Source of the DNA: Erinaceus europaeus
Lineage: Eukaryota > Chordata > Mammalia > Eulipotyphla > Erinaceidae
NCBI RefSeq assembly: GCF_950295315.1
Contig: NC_080171.1
Location: 113,528,093-113,592,092 of the forward strand
Direction: 5' to 3'
Length of the DNA stretch: 64,000 nt
The notes beneath the pieces were generated by a model. It was not told where the DNA came from. It saw only the letters and a program-made list of their open reading frames with translations, and made no database searches. Positions 30,701 to 41,945 of this stretch are shown here, in pieces. The position numbers and the translations under genes are program-made. Position 1 is the stretch's first letter, and every line of letters begins with the position of its first letter.

Positions 30701-32499
30701 GGTACCTGGTGGCAATAGTGTAATGGGGAGTATACCAATAGAGGATGGATTGCCAAAGAGTGGAGGAATGAGGGGAGAGATGGGTGAATAAGCACTGGAT
30801 GAAAGACTGGGGCATGAGGAGATAAAGGTACCTGGGTGGAAGAATGACTAATGGAAGGATGCTGGAGGAAGGTCAGACACAGATGGATTAAAGGGTTTAT
30901 GAAGGGTAGGTGAGTTGGTGAGCAGTGGCTGAGGCCCAGTGAATAACATTTGTTTATGGGATTGACCTCCTTTCTTTCTTCCTTCCTTCCTTCCTTCCTT
31001 CCTTCCTTCCTTCCTTCCTTTCTTTCTTTCTCTCTCTCTCTTTCTCTCTTTTTTTAGTGGTCTATTTCTTTGGGTGAGGTAGAATAAATCAAATGGGCTT
31101 AGAAAGGTTTGAGGAGGGGGCTGGGTGGTAGAGCAGCGAGTTAAATAGCGCACATGGCACAAAGTACACAGACTGGCTTAGGGATCCCAGTTTGAGTCCC
31201 CGGCTCCCCACATGAAGGGGGGTTGCTTCGCAGGCAGTAAAGCAGGTCCACAGGTGTCTATCTTTCTCTACTTTTCTTTCTTTCTTTTATAATATTTATT
31301 TATTCCCTTTTGTTGCCCTTGCTGTTTTATTGTTGTAGTTATTGTTGTCATCGTTGTTGGATAGGACAGACAGAAATGGAGAGAGGAGGGGAAGACAGAG
31401 AGGGGGAGAGAAAAACAGATACCTGCTGACCTGTTTTACCGCTTGTGAAGCGACTCCCCTGCAGGTGGGGAGCCGGGGGTTTGAACTGGGATCCTTATGC
31501 CAGTCTTTGCGCTTTGTGCCACCTGCGCTTAACCTGCTGCGCTACCGCCTGACTCCCCTTTCTCTCCTTTTTTGTGTTCCCCTCCTCTCTCGACTTCTCT
31601 CTGTCCTATCTAACGATGAAGGCAACAATAACAACAATAATAACAACAACGATAAACAACAAGGGCAACAGAAAGGGAAAAAATAGCCTCCAGGAGCAGT
31701 GGATTCATAGTGCAGGCACTCAGCCCCAGCAATAACCCTGGGGGGGGGGGGAGTTAAAAAAAAAAAAGAAAAGAAAAAAAAAAAGGTTTGAGGAGGAGAG
31801 AAGCTCATCAGAGTGAGGAGAAGGCTGAAGCTGAGTTGCAAGCCCACCCACTTTGGTGGCAGCGGCCAGAGGAGGGCTTGGGGGGTGGAGGATGCAGGAG
31901 AGATTGGGCTTGTGGGTCTAGCTTGAGCTTGTCCCCGATCTCTTTACCCTTGCAGCTCGTCTGCCCCCACCCTTCCCTCTTCAGGAGAGTAAGGTGAACA
32001 TCATTGAGAACAAAGTGTGTAATATCTTATATGGAGAAAGGTCTGGACAAGGCGACATCAGCATCGTGCAGGAGGAGATGTTGTGTGCCGGTGACATCTT
32101 GACAGGAAAGGCCATCTGCCAGGTGAGGGAGGCCACTTCTCTTCTTCCCTTGTCTGTTCTCAGAGCCTCAGTTTCCCAGGGATGGGAGGGGGATGCTGCC
32201 TCTCTGTGGAGACCCCGGACTTCCTGTTTCCTCACTCCGTCTTCTTTCCTCAGACCCACTCAGCAGCATCCCCTAAGCTCATCCCACATGGAAGTGTATG
32301 CTGGCAGGACCCTCACATAGCACATTTCTCAGAAGCATACTTTAAACTATTGAAATATGGCATGTATACAGAAGACATATAACCCAAAAGAGCATGGCTA
32401 GATGAGTTATCACATATTAACACCTGTGACCAAATATCCTGAATGTTCCTCTCAGACCTCCTTTCTGTCACGAGCACAGTTTTCGGGTTTACACACACA

Positions 32500-32540
<41 letters not shown>

Positions 32541-35500
32541 GCTCTGATTTATTCATCTATCTATCTATCTATCTATCTATCATCTATCTATCTTTTTAAA
32601 TGTTAGCCAGAGCACTGTTCAACTCTGACTTTTTTTTTTTTAATGATAATTTTAATAATGTTTAAAACTCTTTTTTTTAATTTTTAATTTAATTTTTTTA
32701 TATTTATTTATTTATTCCCTTTTATTGCCCTTGTTTTATTGTTGTAGTTATTGATGTCGTCGTTGTTGGATAGGACAGAGAGAAATGGAGAGAGGGGGGG
32801 AAGACAGAGAGGGGGAGAGAAAGATAGACACCTGCAGACCTGCTTCACCGCCTGTGAAGCGACTCCCCTGCAGGTGGGGAGCCAGGGCTCGAACCGGGAT
32901 CCTTATGCCAGTCCTTGTGCTTTGTGCCACCTGCAGTTAACCCGCTGAGCTACAGCCCGACTCCCTGTTCAACTCTGGCTTATGGTGGTCCTGGTGATTG
33001 GACTTGGGAGATCAGAGCCTCAGGCATCAAAGTTGTTTTGTTGTGATCTGGGAGGTGACGCAGTAGATAAAGCATTGGGCTCTCAAGATTGAGGTCCTGA
33101 GTTCAATCCCCGGCAGCACATGTACCAGAGTGATGACTGGTTCTTTCTCTCTCTCCTCCTATCTTTCTCATGAATAAATAAATAAATATTTTTTTTTTTT
33201 AAAAAAGAAAGAAAGTTGTTTTGTGTAACCTTATACTGTCTCCCCAGCCACGCTGTTTTTACCCTTTCGTCTCCTTTCCTTTCCTTTCCTTTCCTTTCCT
33301 TTCCTTTCCTTTCCTTTCCTTTCCTTTCCTTTCCTTTCCTTTCCTTTCCTTCCCTTCCCTTCCCTTCCCTTCCCTTCCCTTCCCTTCCCTTCCCTTCCCT
33401 TCCCTTCCCTTCCCTTTCCTTTTTTTAGTCAGGTTTGTCACTGGGGCTTGGTACTGGCATGACTCCAACATTCCTGGCAGTCATTTCCCTCCTTCCTCTT
33501 CCTGTCCCCCTGTCTCTCTGTACAGAGTGAGAGAGGGAGGGAAAGACAAAGAAAAGGAGAGACAGCTGCGGGCCATGCAGTAGCTCACCTGGTTAACTGT
33601 TCACATTACAGTGCACAAGGACCCAAGTTGAAGCCCCTGGTCCTCATCTGCAGGGGGAAGCTTCATGGGTGGTAAAGTAGGGCTGCAGGTGTCTCTCTGT
33701 CTCTTTCCCTCTCTATGTCCCCATCCCCTCTCAATGTTTCTCTATGTCTCTATCCAATAATAAATAAAGAAAAATATTTTTTTACAAAACAGAGGCACCT
33801 GCAGCACTGCTCGACCTCTTGTAAAGCTTCACTCCTAAATGTGTGTGACTGATGAGCCACCACCTAGACTCACATAATGTTTTCTTTTCTTTCTTTTCTT
33901 CTGTTCTTTATTTCTTTCTCTCTTTCTTTCTTTCTTTCTGCCTCCAGGGTTATTGCTGGGCTCAGTGCCTGCACCATGAATTCACTTCTCCTGGAGACCA
34001 TTTCCCCCCACCCCTTTTTGTTGCCCTTGTTGTTGTAGCCTTGTTGTGGTTATTATTGTTATTGTTGGATAGGACAGAGAGAAATCGAGAGAGGAGGGGA
34101 AGACAGAGAGGAGAGAAAGACAGACACTTGCAGACCTGCTTCACCGCCTGTGAAGCGACTCCCCTGCAGGTGGGGAGCTGGGGGCTTGAACCGGGATCCT
34201 TACTCTGGTCCTTGCGCTTTGTGCCACGTGCGCTTAACCCGCTGCGCTACCACCCGACCCTCCCTTTTTTCTTTTTTAAGAAGTAAATATATTTTTTTTC
34301 CTCCAGGGTTATTGCTGGGCTCGGTGCCTGCACCATGAATCCACCACCCCTGGAGGCCATTTTTTCCCCTTTTGTTGCCCTTGTTGTTGTAGCCTCGTTG
34401 TGGTTATTATTATTACCATTATTGATGCTGTTCGTTGTTGGACAGGACAGAGAGAAATGGAGAGAGGAGGGGAAGAAAGAGAGGGGGAGATAAAGACAGA
34501 CATCTGCAGACCTGCTTCACCGCCTGTGAAGTGACTCCCCTGTTATTGTACCCTTGTTGTGGTTATTATTGTTATTGTTGTTGTTGGATAGGACAGAGAG
34601 AAATCGAGAGAGGAGGGGAAGACAGAGAGGGGGAGAGAAAGATAGACACCTGCAGACCTGCTTCACCGCTTGTGAAGCGACTCCCCTGCAGGTGGGGAGC
34701 TGGGGGCTCGAACTGGGATCCTTACGTGGGTCCTTGAGCTTTGCGCCACGTGCGCTTAACCCACTGCGCCACCACCCAACCCCCAAAGAAGTAAATATTT
34801 TTTAAGTACTACAAGGGCAGTAAAGCTATGATACAGTGGAGGGGTCGATGCAACAATAAGCGTGTTTTTTTTTTAATTTTTCTTTTATTTATTCCCTTTT
34901 GTTGCCCTTGTTGTTTTATTCTAGTTATTATTGTTGTTATTGATGGCGTTGTTGGATAGGACAGAGAGAAATGGAGACAGGAGGGGAAGACAGGGGGAGA
35001 GAAAGACAGACACCTGCAGACTTGTTTCACCACTTGTGAAGCGACTCCCCTGCAGGTGGGGAGCCGGGGCTAGAACTGGGATCCTTATGCTGGTCCTTGT
35101 GCTTTGCGCCATGTGTGCTTAACCCACTGAGCTACCGCCCGACTCCCAATAAGAGTTTGTTAAAAACAGAAACAAGGGAGTCGGGCGGTCTTCCCCTTTC
35201 TCTCTCCATTTCTCTCTGTCCTATCCGACAACAATAATAACTACAACAGTAAAACAAAAAGGGCAACAAAGGGAATAAATACATATTAAAAAAAAAAAAA
35301 CAATAGAATAACAATTCCCACCACCGCCATAAACCAGAAGTAAACAGTGCCCCAGTCTCTGTCTCTCACTAAAATAAAATATTTTATTTATTATTTTGTT
35401 TTTTAAATATTTTTTTGCCCTTGTTTTTTTGTAGTTATTATTGATGTTGTTATTGTTGGATAGGAGAGAGAGAAATGGAGAGAGGTGGGGAAGACAGAGG

Positions 35501-35617
35501 GAGGTAGAAAGATAAGACACCTGCAGACCTGCTTCACCGCCTGTGAAGCGACTTCCCTGTAGGTGGGGAGCCGGGGGCTGGAACTGGGATCCTTACGCCG
35601 GTCCTTGTGCTTTGTAT

Positions 35618-35656
<39 letters not shown>

Positions 35657-38600
35657 TCTATTTATTTATTCCCTTTTGTTGCCCTTGTTGTTTTATTTTT
35701 GTAGTTATTATTGATGTCGTCGTTGTTGCATAGGGCAGACAGAAATGGAGAGAGTAGGTGAAGACAGAGAGGGGGAGAGAAAGACAGACACCTGCAGACC
35801 TGCTTCACCGCCTGTGAAGCGACTCCCCTGCAGGTGGGGAGCCAGGGGCTCCAACCCGGATCCTTACTCCGGTCCTTGCATTTTGCGCCACATGCGTTTA
35901 ACCAGCTGCGCTACTACCACCGGACTCCCAAAATAAAGTATTTTAAAAGACCAGTAGAATAAATTAAAACTACAGGTCCCGGAACCTGATGGCAAAGGAG
36001 GACCTAGAAGGGGTTTTGTTGAAAACTAAGAAATTGGGGCCAGGTGGTATCTCACTTGGTTAAGCGCACACATTATAGTGAGCAAGGACCCAGGTTCAAG
36101 CCCCTGGTCCCCACCTGCAGGGGGAAAGCTTCACAAGTGGTGAAGCAAGGCTGCAGGTGTTTCTCTGTTTATCTCCCTCTCTACCTATCCCTCCCCTCTC
36201 AATTTCTCTGTTTCTATCCAATAATAAATAAAATGAAAATAAAATATTTTTAAAAAATTAAAAAAAAACTAAGACATTTTACAAATGGGGGCTGGGTGGT
36301 GGTGCAACTGGTTGAGCACACATGTTACATTACAAAAGGACCCAGTTTCGAGTCCCCAGTCTCCACCTGCATAAGGAAAGCGTTGCGAGTGGTGAAGCAG
36401 TGCTGCAGGTGTCTCTCTGTTTCTTTCTCCCAATCTTCCCCCCCTCCTCTGGGTTTCAATTTCCTTTTTTTAATATTTATTTATTTATTCCCTTTTGTTG
36501 CCATTTTTTTTGTAGTTATTATTGCTCTTGTTATTGATGTCGTTGTTGGATAGGAGAGAGAGAAATGGAGAGAGGAGGGGGAGACAGAGAAGGGGAGAGA
36601 AATATAGACACCTGCAGACTTGCTTCACTGCCTGAGAATCGATTCCCCTGCAGGTGGGGAGTTGGCAGCTGGAACTGAGATCCTTATGCCGGTCCTTGTG
36701 CTTTGCGCCAAGTGCACTTAACCCACTGCACTATCTCCTGACTCCCGTTTCTATTTCTATCCAACAAATAAAGATAATTAAAATAAAAGCAAGAAATGTT
36801 ACACATGTACACGCTACTGTATTCTACTGTCGATTGTAAACCATTAATCCCCCCAATAAAGAAAAAAAAAGTAGTCATGTAAACCCGTTCTGAAACTCCA
36901 AGAAGTCCTGGTATACAAAAATGCCACCTCCACTGTTTCACAGAGAGCAGTATAGGCTTTTTGTTTAAAAAATTTCCTGGGACTACAGTCTAAATTATTA
37001 ATAACTTGTTACATCTTGGCTGAAGTACACAATTAAAATCACACTAATTTTAATTGATGTATACTACTAAAATCACACTAATTTTAATTGATGTATACTA
37101 CTATCATATTGTGTTTTTTAAATATTTATTTTATTTTAGTGAGAGAGATAGAGAAAGGCACAGAGAAAAACCAGAGCACTGTTTAGCCCTGGCTTATGAT
37201 GGTGCTGGGGATTGAACCTGAGAGCTTGAGCCTCAGGCATGAAAGTCTATTACGTTATGCTATTTCCCCAACCCTGTGTTTTTAATTTTATACCTTCCTG
37301 ATAACTAATTAAGTATATTTTTATTTACTGTCACTGCATAGCTTCTTCTCTGAAGTTTCCCCTCAAGTTTATTTTCTCTCTCATTTTTCAGGAGAATTAC
37401 CTTTTATTTTTTATTAATGTTTTTAAAGATTTTAAATTTTTTTATATTTATTTTCCCTTTGGTTGCCCTTGTCATTATTGTTGTTGTAGTTGTTACTGAT
37501 GTTGTTGTTGTTGGATAGGACAGAGAGAAATGGAGAGAGGAGGCGAAGACAGAGAGAGGGGGAGAGAAAGATAGACACCTGCAGACCTGCTTCACTGCTT
37601 GTAAAGCGACTCCCCTGCAGGTGGAGAGCCGGGGGCTCGAACTGGGATCTTTATGCCGGTCCTTGAGCAATGCGCCATGTGCGCATGATCTGTTGTGCTT
37701 CCACCTGACTCCCAAAGATTTTATTATTTATTTATGATAAAGATAGAAGAGAAAGAAAGACCAGATATAACTCTTGTACATGTGCTGCCGGGGATTGAAC
37801 TCAAGACATCATGCTTGAAAGTACTAAAGTAGTAAATGCTTTAGTCATTGCTCCACCTCCCAGACTACTATTATTAATATTTTTTATCAGAACACTGCTC
37901 AGTTCTGGCTTTTGGTGTTATGGCAGTTGAACCTGGGACCTCAGAGCCTCAGGCATTAGAGTCTGTTTGCATAACCATTATGCTGTCTCCCCCACCTTGG
38001 ACTTATTTATTTAAAATAAATTTTATTTATTTATTTGTTTGTTAGAGAGAAACTGGGATGGAAGAGGGAGCTGGAAAGAGAGGAAGAGAGTGGTCTGGAA
38101 GGTGGCTCAGTGGCTAAGACACTCTCAAGCATGAGGCAACACATGTGCCAGAGTGATGTCTGGTTCTTTCTCTCTCTCCTCCTATCTTTCTCATTAATAA
38201 ATAAATAATAAATCAAATGTTTAAAATAAGAGAGAAAGAGAGAGACATCTGCAGCACTGCTTCACCACTCTTGAAACTCCTTCCCTGTAGTTGGGGACTG
38301 GGAGCTTGAACTCAAGACCTTACACACTTTAGTGTGTGTGCTGTTAGCAGGTGCACCACGGTTTGGTCCTGAATTATTTTTTTTACTTACTTTGTCTTCT
38401 TTTTGTTTGTTTGTTTGTTTGTGATTATAGTGGGTTACAAGATTGTAAGGTTGCAGTGTATAGTTCCCCACTACACCCACCACCAAACTTGTGCATCCCC
38501 ACCTTCACGCCTCCCAAAGATAAGCGCCACAGTTCTGACAAGTCTTATACTTTGCTTGCTTCTGGTCCCCCCTTCAAGTTCATATGTATCAGAGCTCTAG

Positions 38601-41600
38601 ATTCCACATAGGAGTGAAACCATATGATGGCTGTCCTTCATCTCCTTATTGATTTCACTGAACACAATCCTCTCCAGTTTATGTTTTGTCCGGAAGGGTA
38701 CACTGTCATCTTGTTCTGAGTACAGAGTAGTATTCCATGGACTATATGTCTCAGAACTTCCTTATCCAGTCCTCTGTAGATGAGCATTTAGGCTGTTTCC
38801 ACTTTTTGGCTGTTGTGAATAGTGCAGCTATGAACACAGGGCTGCATGTGTCCCTTCCAGTCAGTCTTTACATGTCTAAGAGTGGCATTGCCGGATCATA
38901 AGGTAATTCCATTTTTATTTTTGTTTGTTTGTTTTTCTCTTTACTGGAGGTATTAGTGGTTTACAGCTAGCAGTAAAACACAGTAGTTTGTACATGTGTA
39001 ACATTTCTCAGTTTTCCACATAACAATTCAACCCCCTCTAGGTCCTCCTTTGCCACGATGTTCCAGGAGCTGAATCTAGCCCCCCCCCCCATCCCAGAGT
39101 CTTCTACTTTGGTGCAATACATTTTTTTAATTTTAACATTTTATTTATTTATTTATTATTGGTTAGAAACAGAAGTTGAGAGGGGAAAATAGAAAGGGAG
39201 AGAGAGAGAGAGAGAGACATCTGCAGCCCTGCTTCACCACTCATAAAGCTTTCCCCCTGAAGGTAGGGACCAGGGGCTTGAACCCAGGTCCTTGAGCACT
39301 GTAATGTGAGTGTGTAACCAAATGCACCATGGCCTGGCCCTCTATTTTTATTTGTTTAATAACTCCCTATACAGCCTTCCAAAGGGGCTGCACCAGTTTG
39401 CATTCCCACCAGCTATGTACTTATTTTTTGTGGTATTATTTCTTCATTCATGAAGGAGCAAAGGGAAAGAGAAAGAGAGAAAGAGAGAAAGAGGGAGAGA
39501 AGAGAAATAAGAAGACAGAAGTAGACAGCATAATGGTTATGCAAACAGACTCTCATACCTAAGACTCCAAAGTTCCAGGTTCAATCCCTTGAACCACTAT
39601 AAGCCAGAGCTGAGCAGTGCTCTGGTGAAAAAAAGAAAAAAAGAAAAAAAGAGAGAGAGTCAGGTGGTAGTGCAGCAGGTTAAGTGTAGGTGGCGCAAGC
39701 GCAAAGATCAGCGTAAGGATCCCGGTTCAAGCCCCGGCTCCCCACCTGCAGGGGAGTCACTTCACAAGTAGTGAAGCAGGTCTGCAGGTGTCTGTCTTTC
39801 TCTCCGCTCTCTGTCTTCCCCTCCTTTCTCCATTTCTTTCTGTCCTGTCCAACAATGATGGCATCAATAACAACAATAATAATAACTACAACAATAAAAA
39901 AACAACAAGGGCAACAAAAAGGAATAAATAAATCAATAACAAAAATAATAACTACAACAATAAAAAACAAGGGCAACAAAAAGGAATAAATAAATATAAA
40001 AAGATATATTAAAAAGTTTAAAGAGAGAGAGAGAGACTAACAAGAGCATCACAACTGTGGTACTTGTGATTCTGGGGATTGATCTTGAGATCTCACTCAT
40101 GCTTGAGAGTCCTGCATTTTGTCCACTGCACCAATTCCTGGGCTGCTAATTATCTTTTTCTTTTAGGAATTCATTTGTATGCTCCTGTGTACTCAAGATA
40201 GGCGTCAGCTGCTAGATATATATGCTGCTTCAGGGAGTGCCTGAATCGGCTGTTGGACATTTGAATTGTAACAGTCTGGCAGTCTTTTTCTGCCATGTCC
40301 TACTATATGGGAAGGCACACAGGCTTAGTGTCATGATTTTTTTTTTTTTGGAGAGATAAATGGAGAAAGAAGGGTGATAGAGAAGGAGAGAGAAAGATAC
40401 ACATCTGAAGCCCTGCTTCATCACTTGTGAAACTTCCCCCCGTAGGTCAGGGCTGAGGACTTGAACGTTAGACAGTGACCACTGCCCTGGAGAGGGACCA
40501 AAATTCCTCCTACCTTAGAGAGCTGGGGGAGAGTCACCTAGGTGGGTGCCACTGTAGGGAGAGATGTCCCCTGTCAGCCATGGGCAGTGCATTGCTCCAG
40601 GCCAACTCTCTGGGTGCAGACGCAGAGGGCGGATGGGTGTATTGATAGATTTAGATCCCAGGTGCCCACTCTGCATCTTTTTAAATTTTTTTAAAAAATC
40701 TTTTCCTCTAGGGTTATTGCTGGGGCTCGGTGCCTGCACCACGAACCCACTGCTCCTGGAGGCTATTTTTTTTCTTCTTTTGTTACCCTTTTTTTTTTTT
40801 TAATGAACCTGGGTTTCTTTTTTTTTTATTATTATTTTATTTTAACTTATTTGTAAAAAGGAAACACTGACAAAACTATAGGATAAGAGGGGTATAACTC
40901 CACAAAATTCCTACCACCAGAACTCTGTATCTCATCCCTTCCACTGAGAGGTTTCCTATTCTTTATCCCTCTGGGAGTATGGCCCCAAGGTCATTATGGG
41001 ATGCAGAAGGTGGGAGGTCTGGCTTCTGTAATTGCTTCCCTGCTGAACATGGGCATTGACAGGTCGATCCATAGATCCATACTCCCAGCCTGTCTCTCTC
41101 TTTCCCTAGTGGGGAGGGCGCCTGGGGAAGCAGAGTTCCAGGACATATTGGTGGGGTTGTCTGTCCAGAGAAGTCTGGTTCACATCATGCTAGTGCGCCC
41201 CGGATTTTTTTTTTTGTCGTTGTTGTGGTTATCATTATTGTTGCTACTGATGTCATTATTGTTGGATAGGACAGAGAGAAAATGGAGAGAGGGGGAGAGA
41301 AAGACACCTGCAGACCTGCTTCACCACTTGTGAAGTAGCTTCCCCCTGCAAGTGGGGAGCCGGGGGGCTCTAACCGGGATCCTTAGGCCTGTCTTTGCGC
41401 TTGGCTCCATGTGCTCTTAACTCACTGTGCTAAGGCCCAACCCCCTCCACTCTGCCTTTTGAAGCAGGATGCTGCCCTTGGCCTGTGAAGTGAGAGGGAG
41501 CAGGGTGGCAGCAGGAAGCTGGTGTGGAGACTCACAGAGGAGTGGCCTGGGTAGTGACTCCTCCAGAGCCCCTAGTGTCTCCTGGTGTTCTTGGGCCTGG

Positions 41601-41945
41601 CTCTGTTATTGACACTAACCTCCTTCTCACTTTTAGGGTGATTCTGGGGGGCCCCTCGTCTGCAGCATTGGCAATACCTGGTTCCTGATGGGGCTGGCCA
41701 GCTGGGGCCTGGATTGCCGGCACCCCATCTATCCCAGCATCTTCACCAGGGTCACCTACTTTGCCAACTGGATCAACGAGACCCAGAGGCTCACGCCTCT
41801 TCCCAACCTCTCAGCTACTCCTTCTCAGACCCCACCTCCAGGTCACCCTATGAAGGCTGCCAGTTCTCCGGGCCCCTGTACAATCTCTGGGCCCTGGCTA
41901 CTGCTGCTGATGGTGCACAGGGGCCCAGGGCAGGCCCTGTGGTAA
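23864..41945 (+). CDS. PRSS47: Serine protease 47-like, secreted or membrane-attached S1 protease, five coding exons
   Basis: Coding exons are 23864-24038, 25795-25957, 28839-29116, 31956-32122 and 41637-41945 (stop TAA), giving 363 residues with phase kept at every junction. Exon 1 has the hydrophobic signal [15 protein letters not shown]60 in CGKP would tether the light chain. R68 then I69-Y-G-G is the activation site. The catalytic triad is H109 (TTAHC), D160 (SDIAML) and S264 (GDSGGPLVC). Cysteines expected for S1 folds are visible ([26 protein letters not shown]), and N113-K-S is a glycosylation sequon. The IYGG start, [17 protein letters not shown] and [10 protein letters not shown] blocks match my memory of human PRSS47, which is annotated there as putative. 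The pocket residue before CQGDSGG is Ala, not Asp. After INETQR a Pro/Ser-rich tail ends in a short hydrophobic run WLLLLMV, possibly a lipid-anchor signal. The exon 1 donor is the least certain junction. Exons 1-4 are single-copy and exon 5 is duplicated. Confidence 0.9.
24355..25318 (-). mobile_element. Three minus-strand SINEs in PRSS47 intron 1
   Basis: 24360-24718 long type A after a (TTTTA)n run, 24735-24995 type A, 25050-25318 long type B-like. 25319-25794 is unique up to exon 2. Confidence 0.85.
26340..26690 (-). mobile_element. Long type A SINE in PRSS47 intron 2
   Basis: T-run, gcctccagggttgttgctgg tail, head lost after cattttgcaccatg. 26691-27120 is unique with no gene seen. Confidence 0.8.
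27121..27715 (+). mobile_element. Two type A SINEs in tandem
   Basis: 27121-27418 and 27431-27715 share the preceding words aaagtatgccacgg, which also recur at 27780. This suggests stepwise insertion at the same target. Confidence 0.88.
27716..27781 (+). repeat. (GAAA)n microsatellite
   Basis: About 16 units grown from the SINE tail. Confidence 0.9.
27785..28565 (+). mobile_element. Three plus-strand SINEs
   Basis: 27785-27995 degraded type B, 28012-28225 type B, 28230-28560 long type A. 28566-28838 leads into PRSS47 exon 3. Confidence 0.8.
29395..29985 (-). mobile_element. Two minus-strand SINEs in PRSS47 intron 3
   Basis: 29400-29600 type B, 29650-29985 long type A. 29117-29394 and 29986-30325 are unique. 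Confidence 0.8.
30325..30612 (+). mobile_element. Type A SINE
   Basis: gggagtcaggttgtagcgcag to ataaataaatattaaaa. The ggatgg-rich unique DNA after it (30620-30850) resembles a decayed GGAT repeat. Confidence 0.85.
30970..31055 (+). repeat. (CTTC)n / (TTTC)n microsatellite
   Basis: Pyrimidine run of CTTC units grading to TTTCTC. Confidence 0.85.
31118..31780 (+). mobile_element. Long type A SINE split by an inserted type A SINE
   Basis: The outer plus element covers 31118-31275 and 31557-31780. The inner minus element covers about 31280-31556. The outer body resumes with ctctccttttttgtgttcccc. Confidence 0.85.
32490..32595 (+). repeat. (CA)n and (CTAT)n microsatellites
   Basis: CA run at 32490-32538 and CTAT run at 32552-32592, separated by cctgctctgattt. 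Confidence 0.85.
32600..33030 (-). mobile_element. Type D SINE split by a type A SINE
   Basis: The 13-bp duplication ctgttcaactctg (about 32614 and 32965) flanks a minus type A element at about 32635-32963, with its T-rich tail at the left. Confidence 0.85.
33035..33205 (+). mobile_element. Type C SINE
   Basis: gtgatctgggaggtgacgcag to tcatgaataaataaataaat, well preserved. Confidence 0.88.
33270..33422 (+). repeat. (TTTCC)n then (TTCCC)n pentanucleotide repeats
   Basis: Two pure blocks that switch unit by one base at about 33350. Confidence 0.92.
33423..33795. mobile_element. SINE fragment (-) and type B SINE (+)
   Basis: 33430-33562 is a minus tail fragment (ggtttgtcactggggcttgg). 33565-33780 is plus type B. 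Confidence 0.7.
33880..35155 (-). mobile_element. Four minus-strand type A SINEs
   Basis: 33900-34260, 34290-34542 (stops at gactcccctg), 34545-34785 and 34870-35147. The second and third share the agcctcgttgtggttattatt / cccttgttgtggttattatt block and may descend from one element. Confidence 0.82.
35165..35935. mobile_element. SINE cluster with (ATTT)n
   Basis: 35175-35300 type A (+) with an internal deletion joining gtcgggcggt to cttccccttt. 35390-35612 type A (-) without head. 35613-35668 (ATTT)n. 35668-35930 type A (-). Confidence 0.8.
35960..36870 (+). mobile_element. L1 3' end interrupted by SINEs
   Basis: The pieces ggcaaaggaggacctagaagg (about 35990), gaaatgttacacatgtacac (36795) and ccccccaataaagaaaa (36850) are contiguous in other copies (38930-39120, 55440-55640). 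Inserted are type B (36030-36252), type B (36285-36430, resuming at about 36746) and, within it, type A (-) 36460-36745. Confidence 0.65.
37110..38000 (-). mobile_element. Cluster of minus SINEs in PRSS47 intron 4
   Basis: 37120-37275 type D-like, 37410-37712 type A, 37715-37865 type C, 37870-37997 type D. 36880-37110 is unique apart from a 43-bp direct repeat at about 37035-37105. Confidence 0.75.
38010..38370 (-). mobile_element. Type B SINE split by a plus type C SINE
   Basis: The outer minus element covers 38010-38090 and 38225-38368. The inner plus type C covers 38091-38220 (gatgtctggttctttctctc). Confidence 0.75.
38395..39120 (-). mobile_element. L1 3' region, two pieces
   Basis: 38420-38925 has the antisense L1 blocks agtattccatggactatatg and tttaggctgtttccact. 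38930-39120 is an inserted L1 3' end of the same family as 55440-55640. Confidence 0.65.
39125..39340 (-). mobile_element. Complete type B SINE across the right inner junction
   Basis: The inverted-repeat edge (39262) lies mid-element and the SINE continues uncut into the spacer. Confidence 0.88.
39505..40460. mobile_element. Right-arm mirror of the 20370-21320 SINE cluster
   Basis: 39505-39630 type D (+), 39655-40012 type A (+) with duplicated tail, 40018-40145 type C (-), 40335-40455 type B fragment (-). Confidence 0.8.
40680..41445 (-). mobile_element. SINE tail, L1 3' end and type A SINE (mirror of 19388-20125)
   Basis: 40703-40797 SINE tail, 40815-41200 L1 3' end, 41203-41445 type A, all minus, within PRSS47 intron 4. 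Confidence 0.75.

Larger units (their letters stand above)
21568..39261. other. PRSS47: Single-copy spacer between inverted-repeat arms
   Basis: About 17.7 kb that is not part of the inverted repeat. It starts with a diverged copy of NUTM2 3'-flanking DNA (21568-21712), then holds the PRSS47 promoter region and exons 1-4. The rest is dense SINE, L1 and microsatellite sequence. PRSS47 intron 4 crosses the right inner boundary. Confidence 0.9.

Noticed and set aside
33270..33422. Regular pentanucleotide array as a CRISPR-like or functional array
   Set aside because: Simple TTTCC/TTCCC microsatellite with no spacers, in a mammalian intron.
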